A stretch of DNA of 64,000 nt, taken from the NCBI GenBank assembly GCA_001769805.1, contig MEPO01000026.1, forward strand, positions 1-64,000. The letters run 5' to 3'. This document shows positions 51,201 through 59,664 of the stretch, piece by piece; the first letter of the stretch is position 1, and every line of letters begins with the position of its first letter. The translations under genes were made by a program, and so were the position numbers. The notes beneath the pieces are model-generated. The model had not been told where the DNA came from. It ran no database searches and was given only the letters and a program-made list of their open reading frames with translations. The DNA is from Bdellovibrionales bacterium GWA1_52_35 (lineage in GTDB: Bacteria > Bdellovibrionota > UBA1018).

Positions 51201-52571
51201 GACAATAGTGCCTCGGCGGCTGTTGCTTTGGACAGCTCGTATTATCCGGCAGATTATGATTCATCCAGGGGCGGATTGGTATTTGTATTGGCTTCCAGCA
51301 GGACCAGTAATGGCTATTATCTCGCTTTACCCGGCACGAGCCTTGTCACCTTGAGCGGGGCGGTACTGTCTTATGCAGGGAGTGCTGCAAATAATTGCGG
51401 CGGTAATGCCACACCAGAAAATCCATATGTAATCTGTCTGATTTTTTCAGATCAACCCCATCTTTGGATGGAGGGAGATTACAGCGGCGGCATTCAGGCC
51501 ACAAAAAGCGCCCGTGGTCTTTTTCTCAATACTACAAATTTCTCAAGAATCAGAAACGCACGATTCTTTGGACACAGTTCCATCAATATTCAGATGGAAA
51601 GCTGCAACAGTCATCTAATTGAAAATACTTCATTGGCAAACAGCGTCTATGGTATCGGAGATTACTGGGGCGGGTACAATACTTACAATAACCTTTCGAT
51701 TTCCAATATTTCGATCCGCGGGCTTGAAGGGTCGGCAACCGGAGCAGATACAATCGTCCGTGTAATGGGTTCAAATTCCGGATCAATGATCACCGGTGGA
51801 TTCTACGCTTCCACGATATCTCATCTAACTCTCGCGAATAATTCCGTCTTAGGCTTGGGGCTCTGGAATGCTCCGGATAATCGAATTGTTCAGCTGCTGG
51901 GGGTCAATAACGACAACTTTGAGGTCAGCATAAGCACAGATAATGGAACTTCTACTCGCAACAGTTTCTCTTATTCGTTTTTGCTGAACTATAACGACGA
52001 AGGTTCTTTGAACACCTGGTCACCCGTCGTTCTTACAGGAAACGCGACTTCCTCATTCATGGGAGCGGTGACAACTACCGATACTGCGAATCATTCAAAT
52101 ACGGACGGCTTGCAGGCGTTCGCCTCCCTTACGGATTGGGTGAACTTCCTGAATCCCTTCCGAGCATGGGGGAAGACCGCTTTCCAGACAGGAGCCTGCG
52201 CAAGCGCTGATTGCCGGATTAATGACTTCAGGATTAGAGCCGCCGACACGTTGGTTCGAAACCGCAGCGGAGACGGGACAAACCCGAATGAGGCTTTTGA
52301 GGCGGGAGAGATCTGCCCGTCCGCGGTACACGGAAATATTACAGTAACAGACGATCTTGGCCGCGTGTTCCTCGCCAACGCGGTGGAAATCATGGGGAGT
52401 GGTTACGGAAATTATAACGGGCTCTGCGAAAGCGGAGAAGCCTGCATCTACTCCCCGAATTTCGGCGTCTATCAGGGTGAGGGCGACTACTACTCAGGCG
52501 GAACCTGCACCTTCCAAGATGGTGCGGTGAGTGGCGTGAAAATGTACGCCTATCCAGTTAACGGAAGCTGA
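45288..52571 (+). CDS. Giant repeat lipoprotein: ~12 Ig-like ~96-aa repeats, FN3-like segments, DNRLRE-like region, C-terminal beta-helix-like region
   Basis: TTG start with AAGGGGG SD; FLSLTFAACSPS lipobox; repeats of type TNPASPSxxSTPxVIGTSSADTVTLKLYDGxTCANEIGTGTKATFEGAGITATVSANATTTIYAKAFDxAGNxSxCTSLTxYxHD. Confidence 0.85.
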   Translation: MPKVFGSKITRVFCSWGSIKNSTLLFFLSLTFAACSPSIVEDNSSVQNLGSTIDEVLKLTYLSITPESPTNIDTLPRVIGTTSADIQTIRLYSNSNCATEIGAGTRQDFATSGITANITQNATTTIYAKVYDAVGTSGPCTSLVNFKHKNTNPADPVFGNFTPAPPSNNASPTVSGTCSSDTVTLNFYRDGGCVNLIGTGTKAGFESAAGITLSVPLNATTGIFVRAIDEVTNQSNCTPMGNYTHDNLPPTLSFTSFDPASPSSISTTPRIIGNSSGDVLNFYSDSGCTTALGNGDRATFESAGIQLSVSANTVTSVFGKATDTAANASACTALGSYIHDSVAPTVPSFVSFTPASPSRTSTTPLVIGSSSADTVTLNLYDSATCANQIGTGTKATFEAGGITATVSANLTVPVHAKAIDAAGNLSACTPLSSYTHDSTAPAAPAFTSTNPVSPSTALSPKVIGTSSVDTVSLKLYDGGTCANEIGTGTKADFEGLGITATVGANAVTAIFAKAFDLAGNASGCTSLTNYSHDNQGPAAPTFSSTNPSSPSKTSTTPNVIGSASADTVTLKLYDSNACSTEIGTGTKASLEGAGIVATVSANATATIYAKAFDAADNSSSCTLLTSYIHDTIAPNAPTFSSTNPPSPSNASTTPLVIGTSSADTATLKLYDGATCANEIGAGSKASFDGTGITATVSSNSTTTIYARSFDLAGNNSGCTDLTDYTHSILAPNGPLFTSTNPASPSKISTTPAVIGTVTASIVNVILYDGDTCGNSIGSGTKAEFEGAGITATVSANATTSIYAKAQDNIDNYSACTLLTNYVHDTIGPADPAFTSTSPASPANNGTPAVKGSSSADTVTLKLYDGATCANEIGTGTKATYEGAGIAASVATNSTTTIYGKAFDPAGNNSNCTSLTSFEHDSIAPAAPAFTSSNPASPASNSSPAIIGTSSADTATLRLFDGDTCANEIGSGTKATFEGAGISATVATNATTTVYAKAYDEAGNGSGCTSLASYVHDSLGPNAPAFTSVNPASPASVSTPAVKGSSSADTISVKLYDSNACDNEIGTGTKATFEDAGIAATVALNNLTTIYAKAFDASANSSACTSLTSYTHDNIGPNAPSFSSTSPVSPSNNGTPAVKGSSSADTVTLKLYDGNTCANEIGTGTKAAFEDAGIAASIAANATTTIYAKAFDQAGNVSACTSLTSYMHSNIAPEDPILALSDPTTGSTTHVRQIAIAIELTEDVTAVKWCVSQSQSSAPSYSGACTGGAGPNSGWYAVRPTTFTLSTGDAAKTVYAWVGDQYGNVNSAAGSDSITLDTALPGTPTVALSDPNTNSIIQTDQATVDLSVTGDTDAVAWCVFEQDSVTDAPAAPLYNNACWGAPRPTTQALQDYGNRKVYVYTKDVAGNISASAATATIMYSDITVFSITGITGGTDVTADSWLSNGNTPVINWGDTTGESSYEVTIYESDGTTVKCAKATKATNDTSHDFSSCTLTDHTSYKVRVIAKDASGNSREAANSPYLFTSSAYSNSILQISNNLDDGGISGLSNSTLGDQLAQSGDSGDGVGYMGEWTPSNQYYNYFRFTLTNALPAGSVISNAKLEVNGLTHFNWSSSYALRIFIQDSANAPQVDNANDYPGDAGGTELLGSNVRWPASGGLTWNYPEVNNGSPNLSSLVQALVDKYNGLSAGASIQFWIGIDQTQAGGHSVAYEEYSHAGNTPPKLTLTAGLLQPSEFAITGITGGADLSTDDLLTNGSTATVHWTDSLGEISYRASIYEDDNTTVKCAATVLAANSTEYTFTGCNLAENTYYRARVVAEDSSSTSTTASLRFFTGYHLLAPVYANHANWNEYVLNNNGGSNAYDQPDTTCTRPVNSHYDACIHGGEKRKLVLTGINSCNTITATDTLSAFNWICDASSGTATILMGGLAQNKGLRDLVDATDWLPNSLIVKQGLTTIAQTPSSVWWQNAIVALPDNSASAAVALDSSYYPADYDSSRGGLVFVLASSRTSNGYYLALPGTSLVTLSGAVLSYAGSAANNCGGNATPENPYVICLIFSDQPHLWMEGDYSGGIQATKSARGLFLNTTNFSRIRNARFFGHSSINIQMESCNSHLIENTSLANSVYGIGDYWGGYNTYNNLSISNISIRGLEGSATGADTIVRVMGSNSGSMITGGFYASTISHLTLANNSVLGLGLWNAPDNRIVQLLGVNNDNFEVSISTDNGTSTRNSFSYSFLLNYNDEGSLNTWSPVVLTGNATSSFMGAVTTTDTANHSNTDGLQAFASLTDWVNFLNPFRAWGKTAFQTGACASADCRINDFRIRAADTLVRNRSGDGTNPNEAFEAGEICPSAVHGNITVTDDLGRVFLANAVEIMGSGYGNYNGLCESGEACIYSPNFGVYQGEGDYYSGGTCTFQDGAVSGVKMYAYPVNGS
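45471..48930 (+). repeat. ~12 tandem coding repeats, period about 288-291 bp
   Basis: Aligned by eye. A 32-nt identical stretch occurs at 47832-47863 and 48696-48727, 864 bp (3 x 288) apart. Confidence 0.85.
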
Positions 52572-52645
52572 AATATCAACTACTTACAGGATTTTTGACT
52601 TCTTTGGTCAGCTACTATAATGTACGCGGTCTGGAGCAATCTCTT

Positions 52646-53701
52646 ATGAAATTGAGATCTACGGCCCTGTTTCTTCATCTCATTCCCGCCCTAGCAATCG
52701 CCAACTCGCCTGCTGCGAACGATTTCCAAGCGGATCTTCAAGCAGTCATTCAGGCCAATGCGCGCGCAACCTCGCAGGCAGATTGGATGGAGAGCGGAGC
52801 AACTCCCGAGAACGTTTTTAATAAATTCAAACAGCTGAAATCGGATGACGCGGCGGCTGAGCAAAAGTTCTGCGCCGCACTTTCTCAACTCAGTTCACAC
52901 GACTTGGCGCTTTTTGAAGAAGAACTTTCGAAAGAAAAACTCGCGTGCACAGCCCTCTTGCTGGCTCAACTCAAGCAGCACTGGCAGAAAGCGGCCGTCA
53001 CCTTCAAACTCAACACTCTCGAAGCAGCTCAGACCGAGAGACAATTTCTTGCCGGTTCCGAAACACGACCGCTTCCCTGCATCGAAAAGCACATTGACCC
53101 CGTGGCAACCCCGTATCTGATTCGAGGGGAGCTGAAGCCGGGAGAAATCGCCTTCACCTTTGATGACGGCCCCCATGCCTCAAGAACGGCCCGGGTTCTG
53201 AAAATTCTGAGGGATTATGGAATTCGCGCAAATTTTTATCAAATCGGGCAGAACGTGAAAGCCATGCCCCACGTGACCAGGCAGGTTGCTGATGCGGGCC
53301 ATCTCGTCTGCAATCACAGTTGGAGTCACCCGCTGAACATGACCCGTCTCTCGATGAAAGCCGCGGAAGCTGAGTTCGACAAAGGACGCGATATCATCTC
53401 CCAGACGACCGGCACGGATATCCCCTTCTGGCGTTTCCCGGGCGGCAACAAGAATGCCGCTTTGCTCGAGATGGTAAAAACCCGCCAGTTTGCTTCATTT
53501 TACTGGACGATGGATACTCGCGACTGGCAGATCCGGGACCCTGAAGCCCTGTACCAGAACACGCTCAAGGAGCTGAACCGGGAAAAAGGCGGAATCATTC
53601 TGTTCCATGACGTCCACGAACAGACCGTACTCATACTGCCCCGCTTGCTGAATGAACTTCGTGCCCGTAATTTCACAACGTACGTTTTCGTTCCCCATTG
53701 A
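52646..53701 (+). CDS. NodB-type polysaccharide deacetylase, exported
   Basis: IAFTFDDGPHASRTARVLKILRDYGIRANFYQIGQNV...HSWSHPLNM...FRFPGG-like motifs. Confidence 0.9.
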   Translation: MKLRSTALFLHLIPALAIANSPAANDFQADLQAVIQANARATSQADWMESGATPENVFNKFKQLKSDDAAAEQKFCAALSQLSSHDLALFEEELSKEKLACTALLLAQLKQHWQKAAVTFKLNTLEAAQTERQFLAGSETRPLPCIEKHIDPVATPYLIRGELKPGEIAFTFDDGPHASRTARVLKILRDYGIRANFYQIGQNVKAMPHVTRQVADAGHLVCNHSWSHPLNMTRLSMKAAEAEFDKGRDIISQTTGTDIPFWRFPGGNKNAALLEMVKTRQFASFYWTMDTRDWQIRDPEALYQNTLKELNREKGGIILFHDVHEQTVLILPRLLNELRARNFTTYVFVPH

Positions 53702-53729
53702 GCCCGCATCCGTTTATATTCTGAGCTGA

Positions 53730-55892
53730 ATGAAGCGAAAGATCCTCATCACCATCCTGGCTGTATTTACAGGTGCAGCCTTACTGGCCGGGATACAGAT
53801 CAGTCGTTTTCTCAAAGAGAAACAATCGGAGTTGATCACAGCACTCCCGTTTAAAATTGACGAAATCAACACCGCTTACAGACTGAAACAACTCTTCGCC
53901 GGTCACCTCGAGCGCCTCGCTTTTACTCTCGTTTTTTCTGATTGGCGCATTTATCTGGACGGTCCTGTACAAATCACCCGACAGACCAATTCAGACATCG
54001 AGGTGCATTTTTCGCCACAAGTGGAAATTGAGCCAATAGCAGAGGGCCCCAGAGCGGCATCCGGACCTTTGCAGGCAGATATCAAACTTCAACTTCCTTC
54101 AGACTTTTCCGGCTTCAAAACGTTCAGTGCTTCCATAACAACAAAGGATGGGGCATTTTCATGGCCGGCCCGGGGAATTGACTTGAATACCCCCTTGCTC
54201 CAATTTGTTTACTCCGCGAGCAGCAAGGCTTTTGAATTTGATTTCACCGCCAAGTCCCTGGACTGGAGCAATCCCGCATCTCCGGATGATCAAATCGTGC
54301 ACACCGACCGCCTCCACCTGCGTTCACAAGGTATCATCACGGAGTTCACAAGCGATTTTCAGATGGGCAGTACCGAAATACTTTGGAACAAAAGCTACTT
54401 TGATCTGCCGGCACAGACGCTGAATTTCAACGCCCAGGTCAACTTCGCTGAAAAGAATGGCGGTTTTCGTTTTTCAAAAGCTCAGGCAACTTTTGGAAAC
54501 AAGGTTTTTCTTTCACTCGTTCCCGGATACAACGAATCCGGATTCATCAATGAGCTGCAAGCCCGCTGGAAAGCACCTCGCATATCGGCTCCCGGGCTTC
54601 ATGCCCTGGTCCAATCCATTGCACCCACTGAAACCACTGTCCTGAAAAACTTCGAAGTCACGGCGGGGACGCTTGAGACCCAAGGTAAAGCCTTCGTTCA
54701 TTTTACCGCCGATCCTTCCGGCAAATACCACGTCCGCTCCGCTGACATTGGCTCAGATTCTCGGCTTCAGATCAGAAACCTGGGGTTCCGATGGCCTGAA
54801 CAGGGACTCTCCCTGAAGGGACTGAACGGCAAATTCTCCCAATCCGAAAGAGGCACGGCAGAAGGCGTTCTTTCGATCGACCAGGTTGCCTTTCGAAGGC
54901 TGCGTGGATCACTGCAAAAAACCGGAATTATCTTTGCCCCAGTAGGTCCCGGCAGGACCGAACTCAGGATCGGACAAGGCAAAGACTTGCCGTTCGAAGT
55001 GCAAGGCGTCCCTCTGCGCATCAAAGCAATCGAGGCCGTTTTCGACCAGGAAGAGAACGGGACGGTCTATGCGCTGAACACGGGCCTGAATCTCGGAAAG
55101 ACCAATGCAAAAGCACTGGCCCGGTTTTTCTGCCTGCCCACGAAGAATCTGCCCAAATCTTCCTTGAGCATGGATCTTCCGGAAATCCGGCTTTCCCCCG
55201 AAGTGGTTGAGCCGCTTGGCAAAATCCGTCTTGATCTGCTGGGTGGAACCATCGAACTCTCCGAGATGGGTGCTTTTGATCTGCTCGGGAGGGTTCCGGA
55301 ACTGGACTTCAACCTGGAAGTCAAAGGCATCCAGCTGGACCAGACAGGGGCCTGGTCCGGGTTGGGCGAAATGGATGGGCTGATCCAAGGGCATGCTCAC
55401 GACGTGACCTTTCAGTCCTGGCTCCCAACACGCTTTGACATGAAGCTGGAGGTGGAACCGCATCACCGTGGAAAAGTTGTTTTCTCCCCGGAGGCGATGA
55501 AGAATGTCGTACGCCTTTTCGCCGGCGGTGACCTCGACTATCTCCCGGATATTGCCGATTGGCTGGCCTTCGGCTGGCCCAGCCGAGTTCTCGGTGGCTA
55601 TGACGTTTACTATGCCGGCTTCAAGCTGCACTCTTCCCAGGGGAGCATGATCCTGGAGACGCTGGATCCGCCCGAAATTTTTGAGAAAACCGGAAAACAT
55701 TTTATCCTTTATGGGCGTCGGTTTATGATGCCTCTAAGAACTTCCCATTATCCACTCGTGGCTGATGCAGCGGCGATGAGTAACTTTGTAAGACACATGC
55801 TCCTTCAGATCGAGCAAATCCGAAGCGGCAAAACGCAAGAAAGCGATGCGAACGCAAATGAAGAATCCAACCCCTGTTTTCCGAATGATTAA
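53730..55892 (+). CDS. YdbH/AsmA-like intermembrane-bridge protein
   Basis: N-terminal TM anchor, long beta-repetitive body, gene adjacent to a DUF1318/YdbL-like gene. Confidence 0.55.
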   Translation: MKRKILITILAVFTGAALLAGIQISRFLKEKQSELITALPFKIDEINTAYRLKQLFAGHLERLAFTLVFSDWRIYLDGPVQITRQTNSDIEVHFSPQVEIEPIAEGPRAASGPLQADIKLQLPSDFSGFKTFSASITTKDGAFSWPARGIDLNTPLLQFVYSASSKAFEFDFTAKSLDWSNPASPDDQIVHTDRLHLRSQGIITEFTSDFQMGSTEILWNKSYFDLPAQTLNFNAQVNFAEKNGGFRFSKAQATFGNKVFLSLVPGYNESGFINELQARWKAPRISAPGLHALVQSIAPTETTVLKNFEVTAGTLETQGKAFVHFTADPSGKYHVRSADIGSDSRLQIRNLGFRWPEQGLSLKGLNGKFSQSERGTAEGVLSIDQVAFRRLRGSLQKTGIIFAPVGPGRTELRIGQGKDLPFEVQGVPLRIKAIEAVFDQEENGTVYALNTGLNLGKTNAKALARFFCLPTKNLPKSSLSMDLPEIRLSPEVVEPLGKIRLDLLGGTIELSEMGAFDLLGRVPELDFNLEVKGIQLDQTGAWSGLGEMDGLIQGHAHDVTFQSWLPTRFDMKLEVEPHHRGKVVFSPEAMKNVVRLFAGGDLDYLPDIADWLAFGWPSRVLGGYDVYYAGFKLHSSQGSMILETLDPPEIFEKTGKHFILYGRRFMMPLRTSHYPLVADAAAMSNFVRHMLLQIEQIRSGKTQESDANANEESNPCFPND

Positions 55893-56475
55893 AAATATTT
55901 TTTGCACCGGCCTTCTGCTGCTGGCCGGCCTGGGTTGCGTGACCGTGAACGTGACCTTCCCGGAAAGCGCTGTTCAAAAAGCAACGGACGATTATGTTCG
56001 GGAACTTTATCGCGCGAAAGAAAAGGGCCATTCCCCCGTTCCGCAACCCTCCCCTTCGCTCACCCCGACAAAGGTCTCGCACGGATTCACCTTTGTGGAA
56101 GCCGCCTGGGCCGATGAATTCATTTTCAAGGTGGATTCCGCAACGGCTTTGCAGATTCGCGATCGTCTGAGCAAACGAGTGGAAGAAGTCGTTGTGCAAA
56201 AACGCGCGGGAGTGCTGGGGGAATCTCGGGACGGTATGCTGGTACTTAAAGAACCCGGAAAGCTCAAAAAGCTGTTTTCCAAAAAAATCGAAGTACTCGT
56301 TTCTGATGAGAACAAAGACCGCACGGAGCTCTATGCCGAAGTGCTCTCGTCCAATGCACTTCCCGCGACCCGCCTGATTGATGTGAAGCGCAGCTTTGCC
56401 CGTTCTTTCCAGGCGGAGTCACCCTCCGGGACCTGGCTGCAGGATGCGGATGGAAACTGGGTGCAGAAGTCTTAG
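55846..56475 (+). CDS. DUF1318 (YdbL)-like lipoprotein; start may be 55858 or 55885
   Basis: MIKNIFCTGLLLLAGLGCVTVNVTFPESAVQKATDDYVRELYRAK; start region overlaps the YdbH-like ORF. Confidence 0.7.
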   Translation: MRTQMKNPTPVFRMIKNIFCTGLLLLAGLGCVTVNVTFPESAVQKATDDYVRELYRAKEKGHSPVPQPSPSLTPTKVSHGFTFVEAAWADEFIFKVDSATALQIRDRLSKRVEEVVVQKRAGVLGESRDGMLVLKEPGKLKKLFSKKIEVLVSDENKDRTELYAEVLSSNALPATRLIDVKRSFARSFQAESPSGTWLQDADGNWVQKS

Positions 56476-56501
56476 CGTCTACTTGTCACAGCGCTTTTTC
56501 C

Positions 56502-56531
56502 TTGCTTTCAGCACAGTAACCGACCTATAAG
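56502..56531 (+). promoter_or_regulatory. Possible sigma70 promoter
   Basis: TTGCTT-N18-TATAAG, ending 7 nt before an ATG at 56539. Confidence 0.35.
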
Positions 56532-56538
56532 GTTAGGT

Positions 56539-56604
56539 ATGCGCAAAATCAAAGACCTGATCCGTCGGATACTCAAGAGCCAGTCGCGCCTTGCACTCGC
56601 TTAG
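56539..56604 (+). CDS. Candidate 21-aa cationic peptide MRKIKDLIRRILKSQSRLALA
   Basis: ORF below the track cut-off; intergenic; net charge about +6; amphipathic spacing. Confidence 0.3.
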   Translation: MRKIKDLIRRILKSQSRLALA

Positions 56605-57755
56605 TTAACTGGAGCCAGCCGAATCAACCTGGCTTCGACATCAAAAACAATTCCGGTACAATCCTGAGCAGGCATATCATCCGGATCCTGGAATTTTTCT
56701 TTTACTTTGAACACGAGTTCATTGAGCAGATCCGCCGGTTCCCTTTCGCGGTAATTGTTCAATAGTGCGCCCGTCGCCTCACTGCCGCCAATCACTTCGA
56801 TAAAGCCATCCGAGAGCAAAACCAAACGACCTTCTGGGTCCAGAACCCGTTCCTGCTGAACCGTGTCTGATACGATTCCCGAAGAGCGCGTGATGGCTGG
56901 ACCACTCGATGGAAGTATCTCAAAATGCCCTTTGGGATCGGCGTAATATGCACATGAGGCTCCAAGATTGATGTATCTCAGCTTGTAATCCTTGCGCGAG
57001 ACCACGCCGTAAAAAAGCGAAAGGCGGTCTTTTTCGCCCAGAGTGATGAGGAGCTCTTCCTGGATTTTTTTAACCGTTTCAATGCTCGAACGGGTTTCGT
57101 CGGCCGACAACTTCATGGCAACTCGCATGAGGACTGAAAGCACATTGCTCGAAAGGCCATAGCTTGATGAATCCGAGAGGACCATCGAAATCAAACCTTT
57201 GTCCTGGGATTCCGCAAGATCCGCATGATCGCCGCCCGAACGCATTCCAGCGAGATATCGACTGAGGACCTTGAAGCCTTTGATTTCCGGAAAACGGACG
57301 GGAAGCTTTCCTTTCTGCATCCGCTCGGCAAGCAGGACATCCTCCTGCAGCTTCCCAAGCAGTCCCGCAAACGAGGCATTCAGTTTGTTGACCTCTTCCC
57401 ACATCGTAATCTGCTGAAGCCGGTAAATTTTCCCGAGAAGCTCCATCGGTCTGAACGGCCAGACCAGAACGTCATCTACTTTTCCTTGGTTCAGGGCTTC
57501 AGGCAGGGACATCTTCTCATCCAGGATCAGGAATACAGCCCGCCCTCTGCGATCGATCTTACCGAGCATGGAAGACAGAGCAGTTGAATCCGCTTTCCCA
57601 TCAATGAAGATCAGTTGTCCGAACTTCTCAGGCTCAATATCTTGCGCGCCTAGCACGTTGATTTCGATCAGTCCTCGCGCGGCAGCACTGATTCGATTTG
57701 CCCAAATCTGCTCAACCGCCCTGTCCTCACCCATGACTGTCACACTGAAGCGCAT
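56601..57755 (-). CDS. SpoIIE/PP2C-like phosphatase with N-terminal receiver-like domain
   Basis: GGDHADLAESQDKGLISMVLSDSSSYG...LVLLSDGFIEV; N-terminal receiver-like region without clear phospho-acceptor context. Confidence 0.75.
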   Translation of the reverse strand: MRFSVTVMGEDRAVEQIWANRISAAARGLIEINVLGAQDIEPEKFGQLIFIDGKADSTALSSMLGKIDRRGRAVFLILDEKMSLPEALNQGKVDDVLVWPFRPMELLGKIYRLQQITMWEEVNKLNASFAGLLGKLQEDVLLAERMQKGKLPVRFPEIKGFKVLSRYLAGMRSGGDHADLAESQDKGLISMVLSDSSSYGLSSNVLSVLMRVAMKLSADETRSSIETVKKIQEELLITLGEKDRLSLFYGVVSRKDYKLRYINLGASCAYYADPKGHFEILPSSGPAITRSSGIVSDTVQQERVLDPEGRLVLLSDGFIEVIGGSEATGALLNNYREREPADLLNELVFKVKEKFQDPDDMPAQDCTGIVFDVEARLIRLAPVN

Positions 57756-57782
57756 CTCGCTGTTCTTCCTTTTTATGAAATC

Positions 57783-58889
57783 TCAAAATGTCCGGACTTG
57801 ATAATGGAGCATGTAGCGTTGATCGCGCACGGAGTGATAACCGCCACCAATTTCCTCGCTATACCAAGTCACCGAAAAATCGCCGCCCTTGCGTCGCAAG
57901 CCCACACCAGCAGAGGGATAGCCACCACTCCAGCCGCCACGCAGGAAGAAGGCGTCACGAAGGGAAAGTTCGATTCCGCCCGCCAGGCGTCCATACAAAC
58001 TCACACCCGAAGTGTCCGTCAAGTCACGGTACTCACCGACAATATTGAAGTAACTTCCGGCGCCTATCTTGGAAACGAATCCAACCGCAGCATCATACGA
58101 TGTGGGTTCATCAGGTGGAGCCCCTGAACGGTTTCTTGCCAGTGGTAACGCCGAAAAATCCGAAAAATGCAGACCTAATAGATTCCTCGCAACCAGATTA
58201 AACGAGGGCAGGTATGCAATTGGAAGAGTCAGGGCAAAGCCGATATTATGCGAGAGACCGGAACCGGAGGCCAAGCCCTGATTGTAACCCATCGGCGTGG
58301 TGTCCCGGGGCACAAGCATCTGTCCGGAAGCCTGGTTCACCCATTGAACCACGTAGCCGATCCGGACAATTCCACCTGCGAGCCGAAACCCCGCCCCTGC
58401 GGTCGGGACAAACTGATAGACGCTCCGATACTCCACCGACCCATCACTGTGAGCGACCCCCATGACATGACTTTGCAACAAAACACCGAAAGAGAAGCCG
58501 CGCATGTAAGCAGTGGGAAGAAGTGAAAAGCCCGCTCCGGCCAGCTGCTCTGGATTTTTTTCCAGAGTGGGAAGAAAGCTGCTCAGGCTTCCGATATTGT
58601 AGAAATTCAAACCAAACATGCCGGCGTACTGGTTGTTAAAATAGATGCTAAAATTCAACGGTTCAACTTGCGGAGCACGAAGACGTGCCAAACCGGCAGG
58701 ATTGTAAAAGAGTGCCGAAGCTCCGTCATCCGCCAAAGGCAGGAAGGCATCCCCCATCGCAGCCGCACGACCGGAGGTGTAGCGCGCTCCGGGGACAATA
58801 TCCTCACGGGCAGAGCTCAATTCCGCCTGCCCCAGCAAGAAGAGCCCCAAGCCAAATACAAATGCCTTTGGGATCAATGCAACTCTCAT
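57783..58889 (-). CDS. OmpP1/FadL- or PorV-like outer-membrane protein
   Basis: ARYTSGRAAAMGDAFLPLADDGASALFYNPAGLARL. Confidence 0.75.
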   Translation of the reverse strand: MRVALIPKAFVFGLGLFLLGQAELSSAREDIVPGARYTSGRAAAMGDAFLPLADDGASALFYNPAGLARLRAPQVEPLNFSIYFNNQYAGMFGLNFYNIGSLSSFLPTLEKNPEQLAGAGFSLLPTAYMRGFSFGVLLQSHVMGVAHSDGSVEYRSVYQFVPTAGAGFRLAGGIVRIGYVVQWVNQASGQMLVPRDTTPMGYNQGLASGSGLSHNIGFALTLPIAYLPSFNLVARNLLGLHFSDFSALPLARNRSGAPPDEPTSYDAAVGFVSKIGAGSYFNIVGEYRDLTDTSGVSLYGRLAGGIELSLRDAFFLRGGWSGGYPSAGVGLRRKGGDFSVTWYSEEIGGGYHSVRDQRYMLHYQVRTF

Positions 58890-59007
58890 AACTGCTTATC
58901 GGCTGAACTGGATCAAAATCGAGGAGAATTTCTGATGGGTTCTACCGAGTTATGAATTTTTTCATAAAATTAAGGAACCTGCCGAAAAGCATCTGAGGAC
59001 ACTTTGG

Positions 59008-59664
59008 ATGGTATGGCCAGCTAACGAAATTCCGGACTGGGCACAGGCAGTGGCAAAAACCCTGTTGCGCGCCTTGAAGGAGCGCGACCCCTACACCTAC
59101 GGCCACTGCCGTCGTGTCGCCCGTAATGCAAAACTTCTGGCTGAAGCAGCCGGCCTAAATGAATTTGAACAATCAGTCGTCGAGTACGCTAGCCTCTTTC
59201 ATGATTTGGGTAAAATTGGGGTTCCGGACACAGTTCTTCTGAAACCCGGTCGCCTTACTGAAGATGAAGAGGCCGTGATGCGTCTTCATCCTGTGAAGAG
59301 CGCCGAAATCATGAATTCACTTATCCATATTCCGTTCTTCCGCGCGACCCTCCCGGGAATTCGCCACCACCATGAACGCATTGACGGGACCGGCTACCCT
59401 GACGGATTGAAAGGCACGGAAATTCCATTTGTTTCAAGAATACTGCTTGTTGCCGACACCTTCGATGCGATGACAACCACCCGTCCTTACCGCAAGGGAC
59501 TGGCCCACGAAATTGCTTACAAGGAACTGGAACGCTACTCGAACCTTCAGTTTGATGCCGCCTTGGTGGAAATGTTCGTCAAGGCGCACCCGGGCTGGCC
59601 CGTGCTGAGCGAGGAAGAGACAGGCGAACTTTTTGTTTCCGTGCCGCTCAAAAAGGCAGCCTAA
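59008..59664 (+). CDS. HD-GYP domain phosphodiesterase
   Basis: HDLGKIGVPD; HHERIDGTGYPDGL; ADTFDAMTTTRPYR. Confidence 0.93.
   Translation: MVWPANEIPDWAQAVAKTLLRALKERDPYTYGHCRRVARNAKLLAEAAGLNEFEQSVVEYASLFHDLGKIGVPDTVLLKPGRLTEDEEAVMRLHPVKSAEIMNSLIHIPFFRATLPGIRHHHERIDGTGYPDGLKGTEIPFVSRILLVADTFDAMTTTRPYRKGLAHEIAYKELERYSNLQFDAALVEMFVKAHPGWPVLSEEETGELFVSVPLKKAA

Noticed and set aside
54909-55700. 263-aa minus-strand ORF
   Set aside because: Antisense shadow of the YdbH-like CDS.
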